In this document: positions 57,860 through 64,000 of the stretch, piece by piece
Layout: the number at the start of each line of letters is the position of its first letter
Position numbering within the stretch: position 1 is the stretch's first letter
Assembly (NCBI GenBank): GCA_027704905.1
Contig: CM051013.1
Location: forward strand, 10,985,237 to 11,049,236
Direction: 5' to 3'
From: Muraenolepis orangiensis
Taxonomy: Eukaryota > Chordata > Actinopteri > Gadiformes > Muraenolepididae
Length of the DNA: 64,000 nt
Program-made: the position numbers and the translations under genes
The notes under the pieces: model-generated
What the model saw: the letters and a program-made list of their open reading frames with translations, nothing else
Told to the model about the DNA's origin: nothing
Database searches by the model: none

Positions 57860-58465
57860 TGCTAGCAGAGAGAGAGAGAGAGAGAGAAAGAAAAAGAGAG
57901 AGAGGTGTGGATGAGAGATGTGGGGAACAGGTATGAGGGAGGAGAGAGCATCAGAGGGAGTGGGGAGATGGAGAGAGAGAAATTAGATGGAGAGAGAGTG
58001 GAGAGAGAGAAGAGACGGAGAGAGAAGAAATAGAGAGAAGAGATGGAGAGAGATGAGAGAGAGTGGAGGGAGAGGAACGATGAGAGAGGGGAGAGACGGC
58101 GGAGAAGAGATGGAGAGAGATGAGAGAGAGTGGAGGGAGAGGACGATGAGAGAGGGGAGACGCGGGAGAGATGGAGAGAGATGAGAGAGAGTGGAGGAGA
58201 GGATGATGAGAGGGGAGAGACGGCGGGAGAAGAGATGGAGAGAGATGGAGAGAGAGTGGAGGGAGAGGAACGATGAGAGAGGGGAGAGACGGAGGGAGAA
58301 GAGATGGAGAGAGATGAGAGAGAGTGGAGGGAGAGGAACGATGAGAGAGGGGAGAGACGGAGGGAGAAGAGATGGAGAGAGATGAGAGAGAGTGGAGGGA
58401 GAGGAACGATGAGAGAGGGGAGAGACGGCGGGAGAAGAGATGGAGAGAGATGAGAGAGAGTGAAG
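57860..58465. repeat. Purine-rich minisatellite, 69-bp unit
   Basis: GTGGAGGGAGAGGAACGATG recurs 69 bp apart (for example 58256, 58325, 58394), with slightly shorter earlier units from about 58060. Almost entirely purines on the plus strand. The open frames on both strands are artefacts. Confidence 0.92.
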
Positions 58466-58859
58466 ACATCATTAAGCCTGTCTTACTCGACTACTGGCCA
58501 ATAAATAGCAACATGATGAATGTCATTGGCCTGTCTGCCTGCCTATCTATCTGTCTATCCATCTATCAGTCTGTCTATCTGCCCATTTATCCGGCTAGTT
58601 CATGCTGTCCCCATATTTGCTGTTGTTTCAATCTTTGTTGCCATGAAATGGTTTGATTTAAGATGACACATGTTCGCATAGAGAGAGGGGGAGTTCAACG
58701 TATGCAATAGGAGCGGCCGGTACGAGGTGTGCTGCAACGGAGTCGTCCGGATATGAAAGCGCATTGAAAACCGCAGTCTGCTTCTGTTTTCCAGTGTGCT
58801 GCTGTGATCCCCACCTGAAGGATACCGGCCAGCACCACACAAATCATCTTCTCATTTTA
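58466..58859. other. No recognised gene
   Basis: A (TCTA/TCTG)n tract lies at 58540-58590. No supported ORF. Confidence 0.4.
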
Positions 58860-59158
58860 TTATTTGTATATTGTGTATAGTATATGTATATTATTATTAT
58901 TATCTTTGTACTTTGTACATTACTATAAGTCACTTATGGCACCCATTGCACTCCTGAACCATCCCTGGAAGGAGGGATCCCCTTCTACTCTGTGTTCCTT
59001 CTCAAGATTTCTTCCTACGTAATTAAGGGAGTTTTGTCTTGCCCTTAGGGGGGCTAGGGTTTGGGGGGTGTTGTAAACATGTGGCATGTGAAGCCCTTTG
59101 AGACTATAACTGTGATTAAGGGCTATACAAATAAAATTGACTTGACTTGACTTGACTT
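58860..59158 (+). mobile_element. LINE 3' UTR with (GACTT)n tail
   Basis: The stretch ends CAAATAAAATTGACTTGACT and then GACTTGACTT. The preceding AGCCCTTTGAGACTATAACT and AAGGGCTATACAAATAAAA phrases are those of a common fish L2/CR1-like 3' end. No coding part is seen. Confidence 0.7.
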
Positions 59159-59542
59159 AAAACAGATTGGATTGTGAAGGAGAAACTACTACTTCCTGTA
59201 ACAAGTTAATAGAGCGGATCAGGAAGCAATCGGGAGCCCAATGAGACAGCTCCACGTTGGAACCTTGTCATGTGTGAGCCAACCTTGTGCAGCAGGGGTG
59301 CAAGGGGCAAGGGGCTGGCTGGTTATCCTGTGAGAGCCCGCAAATAATTGACTGATCATTGGAGGTGTGGTCTGGTTGTGAACAAATGACTCAACAGGAA
59401 CTACACCTTGAGTTGAATCTTCTTCAGAAAAATTGGATGGCGGAAGATCTCACACCAAACACATGAGAACGAGGGGGGAGGGGGGAGCTATTCCACACCC
59501 AAAAAACCCATACAAAATGTTCAACCGGAGCACAATATTATT

Positions 59543-59544
<2 letters not shown>
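59159..59544. other. No recognised feature
   Basis: No ORF or repeat supported. Confidence 0.4.

Positions 59545-59578
<34 letters not shown>
59545..59578. repeat. (TA)n microsatellite
   Basis: About 16 TA units. Confidence 0.95.
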
Positions 59579-59583
<5 letters not shown>

Positions 59584-59839
59584 TATCCAGTCTCTGTGTG
59601 TGTATTAAGAACAAACGGCAGCATATTTTAATAAATCTGGATTCTCCGGTGGCTCCAAGCAACACATTTCTTTTGTAGACATAAATAACCAAACACACAC
59701 ATTTGCCGGTTCCCCCCTGAATGTGTGTGTGGTTTTTTTTTTGCTTGTATTTTCCTCTCGAATGAATGAAGTGTTGAAAGAGTCTCTTTTTCATGATATG
59801 AAACCATTATGCGGTGACTCTGAGCAAAACTGACCTTCC

Positions 59840-60362
59840 CGTGCTCTCTCTCCCTCTCTGTTTCTTTCCTTCTCCCTCACTCGTCCTCTCTCTCTCTTTC
59901 TCTTTCTCCCTCCCTCACCCTCTCACCTCCTCTCTTTCTTTATCTTTCTCCCTTTCTCCCTCTCTTCTCCCTCCCTTTCTCCCCCTCCCTCTCTCTCCCT
60001 CTCGCTGTCTTTCTTTCTCTCTCCCTCCCTCTCTCTCTCCCTCTCTCTCTCTTTCTTTCTCCGTCTCTCTCTCCCTCCATCCGTCTCTTTCTCCCTCTCT
60101 CCCTCCCTCCCTCCCTCTCTCCCTCCCTCCCTCCCTCCCTCCCTCTCTCCCTCCTCCCTCCCTCCTCTCCCCTCCTATCTCTCTCTCTCTCCCTCCCTCT
60201 CTCCCTCTCTCCCTCCCTCTCTCCCTCTCTCCCTCCCTCCCTCCCTCTCTCCCTCCCTATCTCTCTCTCTCTCCCTCCCTCTCTCCCTCTCTCCCTCCCT
60301 CTCTCCCTCTCTCCCTCCCTCTCTCTCTCTCTCCCTCTCTCCCTCCCTCCCTCTCTCTTTTC
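59840..60362. repeat. Pyrimidine-only tract (CTCTCCCT-like)
   Basis: More than 500 bp of C and T with CCCTCTCT-type subunits and only a handful of purines. Long Ser/Leu/Pro frames here are artefacts. Confidence 0.96.
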
Positions 60363-60534
60363 ATTCTAATGTCCCCAACAAGGCACCATGGCACCAGTGT
60401 GTGTCCCAGGGCACGGTTATTAGAATGGTGTTCACAGCCTGTGAGACTCTATCGCGTTCATGCTCTCTCTCTTCATCCATCACACACATGATTCATGATG
60501 CTCTCTGGCCTTCAATCAGTCACACTAAAAACTA

Positions 60535-60754
<220 letters not shown>

Positions 60755-61165
60755 GGGCGGCAGTAGATTATGTGACTTGAGAAAGTTCCATACATCATCA
60801 CTTCCTCTCAGACTTGGAAGACCCTCTCCCATCTCTCTATTGCACCCCCATCGGCTGCTCTTCCCTCTTCATTCTGTTCCCACACCTTTAACCTCCCCCA
60901 GAGAGAACGCCATCACTCTCTCTCTCTCTCTCTCCCCCTCCTCAAGGTCGTCTCTCTCTCTCTCCCACTGGGACTCTGAGGGGGGCTTAGGGGGTGGTGG
61001 TTTAGGCATCCGGTCCCATCCAGACGTGGGTCTATGAAGCCCATGGAGATGGGGATTCTGATAAGAGGCCTGTAAAAATAAACCCTTCATCTTCCACAGC
61101 TTGCGCTCTCTCTCTCCTCTCTCTCTCCCTCTCTCTCTCCTCTCCTCATCTGTTAACTTCATTTC

Positions 61166-61269
<104 letters not shown>

Positions 61270-61394
61270 ACGAGACGATTCCCCTGGTGTCCGATGGCGG
61301 GAGATGAATGGTGCGTGGCACTCGTGTTCATTTTCCTTAATCTTGCCGCTGCCTTCTCTGAGGCAAATGAGAACGGGGAGAAGGAGGGATGGCC

Positions 61395-61925
<531 letters not shown>

Positions 61926-62399
61926 GGTCGACCTACAATCCACTCGGAGGTCCGACATCGACTAGAAGATGGCAGCCTCGAGCGCTTCAAGCCCCACCGG
62001 CGCCAGGACCCCGGGCCCTGTGTTGGGAGGATAAGAAGCAGCAGCAGCAACAACAACTGAAAGACAAATACAAGTGCCTGTGAGGCACTTGTATCTGGGT
62101 CTGACGGAAGGACGCCTACACGCTAACGCTACACGCTACGTGCTACACACTACACGCTACACGCCCCTACACACTACACCAGAGAGCGGTAAGCAGAAGA
62201 GATGACTCCCTCCCGGGGCCTGCATGTGGCCCTGGATGAAGATCAGTGACATCTCACTGTGGCCCTTTGAAGAAACCACAGATGAGGGGCCCCATGGGGA
62301 AATCTCCTGCTATGGAGGGACTCCCCCCGGTCTCAATTATACTGAAACCTGTTACACAAACACACACACACACTATCTCACTCGCTCCCGATTCCCTTC
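61926..62399. other. No recognised gene
   Basis: A 10-bp hairpin TACAAGTGCC/GGCACTTGTA lies near 62070-62094 and ACACGCTAC-type short repeats at 62120-62165. An open frame from 62224 runs straight into a CT tract and is not supported. Confidence 0.35.
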
Positions 62400-62701
<302 letters not shown>

Positions 62702-62739
62702 TAGGCACCAGACATACAGTATACAGTACCTACTGAAGA

Positions 62740-63495
62740 TCATACAGGTGATTACAGGTGATTGGAGATGATAGGTGATAGGTAATGACTGGGTGATAGG
62801 TGATGACAGGAGAAAGGTGATGACAGGTGAAAGGTGATGACAGGTGATAGGTGATGACTGGGTGAAAGGTGATGACAGGTGAAAGGTGATGACAGGTGAA
62901 AGGTGATTACAGGTGATAGGTGATGACTGGGTGAAAGGTGATGACAGGTGAAAGGTGATGACAGGTGATAGGTGATGACAGGTGAAAGGTGATGACAGGT
63001 GAAAGGTGATGACAGGTGAAAGGTGATGACAGGAGAAAGGTGATGACAGGTGAAAGGTGATGACAGGTGATAGGTGATGACTGGGTGAAAGGTGATGACA
63101 GGTGAAAGGTGATGACAGGTGAAAGGTGATTACAGGTGATAGGTGATGACTGGGTGAAAGGTGATGACAGGTGATAGGTGATGACAGGTGAAGGTGATAC
63201 AGGTGAAGGTGATGACAGGTGAAAGGTGATGACAGGTGATAGGTGATGACTGGGTGAAAGGTGATGACAGGTGAAGGTGATGACAGGTGAAGGTGATACA
63301 GGTGATAGGTGATGACTGGGTGAAAGGTGATGACAGGTGATAGGTGATGACAGGTGAAAGGTGATTACAGGTGATAGGTGATGACAGGCGAAAGGTGATG
63401 ACAGGTGAAAGGTGATGACAGGTGATAGGTGATGACTGGGTGAAAGGTGATGACAGGTGATAGGTGATGATAGGTGATAGGTGATGACGCGGTGA
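62740..63495. repeat. ~17-bp minisatellite (GATGACAGGTGAAAGGT)
   Basis: About 45 units built from GATGACAGGTGAAAGGT, GATGACAGGTGATAGGT and GATGACTGGGTGAAAGGT, arranged in recurring higher-order blocks. Confidence 0.97.
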
Positions 63496-63683
63496 GAGAT
63501 CTGAAGAGAAATGAGTGTTGATATGATTGATTGTTATAGCACAGATGTTTAGTAGGATTGCTACAGGCCACAGTGTCTGGGCTATGATGCAAGCTTTGTA
63601 ACTATGGGGAAAGGGAATTGCCAGGGTTTTATCTTTTTTATAACATTTATCTGCCTTAAAAACATGTTTATGATGCTTATGTC

Positions 63684-64000
63684 GGGGCGGCAGTATAGCT
63701 CAGGAGGTAGAGCGGTTGCCTCCCAACCGGAAGGTTGCTGGTTTGATCCCCAGGCTCCTCCTAGCAAAACCTGCCGAGGTGTCCTTGAGCAAGACACCCT
63801 AACCCTAACCGCTCCTGACGTGCCGGCTGTCTCCTTGCATGGGCCGGCTCCACCGTCGGTGGTGTGTGTGAATGGGTGAATGTGATGCTTGACTTGTAAA
63901 GCGCTTTGGATAAAAGCATTGTGTCAAAAAGCATCAATTACCATTGCACACACAGTCACACGATGTAAAGTGCTTTGGCTGTCTTGAAAAGCGCTATGTA
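63684..64000 (+). repeat. tRNA-derived SINE-like repeat, reaching the window edge
   Basis: The head GGCAGTATAGCTCAGGAGGT (box A-like) and GGTTGCTGGTTTGATCCCCA (box B-like, GGTTTGATCCC) is followed by a body typical of this fish repeat: CCTTGAGCAAGACACCCTAA, GGTGAATGTGATGCTTGACT and AAGCGCTTTGGATAAAAGC. The head also occurs at 20247-20330. It could be a SINE or a tRNA-headed MITE; it is not a working tRNA gene. Confidence 0.7.

Noticed and set aside
59814..60491. Long Ser/Leu/Pro-rich open frame
   Set aside because: It is a translation of a pyrimidine-only tract; low complexity, no start context, no homology.
63684..63760. Possible tRNA gene (A and B boxes)
   Set aside because: No cloverleaf with paired acceptor and anticodon stems; the same head is repeated at 20247 with a shared body elsewhere, typical of a SINE.
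63786..63812. CCCTAACCCTAACC, telomere-like
   Set aside because: Only two units, located inside the body of the SINE-like repeat that normally carries a similar phrase.

Overview
The window reads as chromosomal DNA of a ray-finned (teleost) fish. The evidence is intron-containing host genes with GT-AG splice sites, a vertebrate TNF-receptor family, fish-type L2/CR1-like, Tx1-type L1, Ty3/gypsy, Ty1/copia and hAT elements, tRNA-derived SINE-like repeats, and very dense CA, CT and AT microsatellites. Nothing in it looks bacterial or like a free virus.

The only host genes I can support are a small tandem family of TNFRSF14-like (HVEM-type) receptors on the minus strand. Copy 1 (9.8-12.0 kb) and copy 2 (21.7-24.0 kb) have the same seven coding exons, a non-coding leader exon, a TATA box and an interferon-response-type promoter motif. 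Copy 3 (42.5-44.1 kb) is diverged, and its exon 1 and the start of exon 2 are ruined. Two small blocks at 454-716 and 2737-2960 match the 5' flank of copies 1 and 2, so they look like remains of a fourth copy. The family spread as segments of about 3 kb that were then opened up by transposons.

Between and around the receptors lie nested mobile elements. Four hAT elements have recognisable ends (1428-1712, 3187-4891, 6959-7265, 12405-14263); three have perfect 8-bp target duplications and the last carries a long transposase ORF. A copia integrase remnant lies at 15.25-15.9 kb. Copies of one LINE family lie at 14.5, 19.7 and 34.5 kb. A gypsy pol remnant with its 3' LTR spans 24.05-27.1 kb. A ZMYM1/TTF-type hAT coding remnant is split by a solo LTR (27.8-29.3 kb). 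A gypsy element with near-identical LTRs lacks most of its body (31.4-33.6 kb). An L1 with ORF1 intact and its reverse transcriptase removed spans 37.3-41.0 kb.

From about 46 kb to the end I find no gene. This part is dominated by simple repeats and minisatellites: a 30-bp unit x6, a 16-bp unit, a 12-bp unit, a 69-bp purine-rich unit, a roughly 17-bp GATGACAGGTGAAAGGT-like unit, and long CA, CT and GA tracts. LINE 3' ends and one SINE-like repeat reach the window edge. The stretch at 49.7-53.4 kb is comparatively unique and could be regulatory or intronic. I did not find a convincing novel molecular system. The most informative biology is the receptor family with its promoter and gene-conversion signatures, and the nested transposon history.
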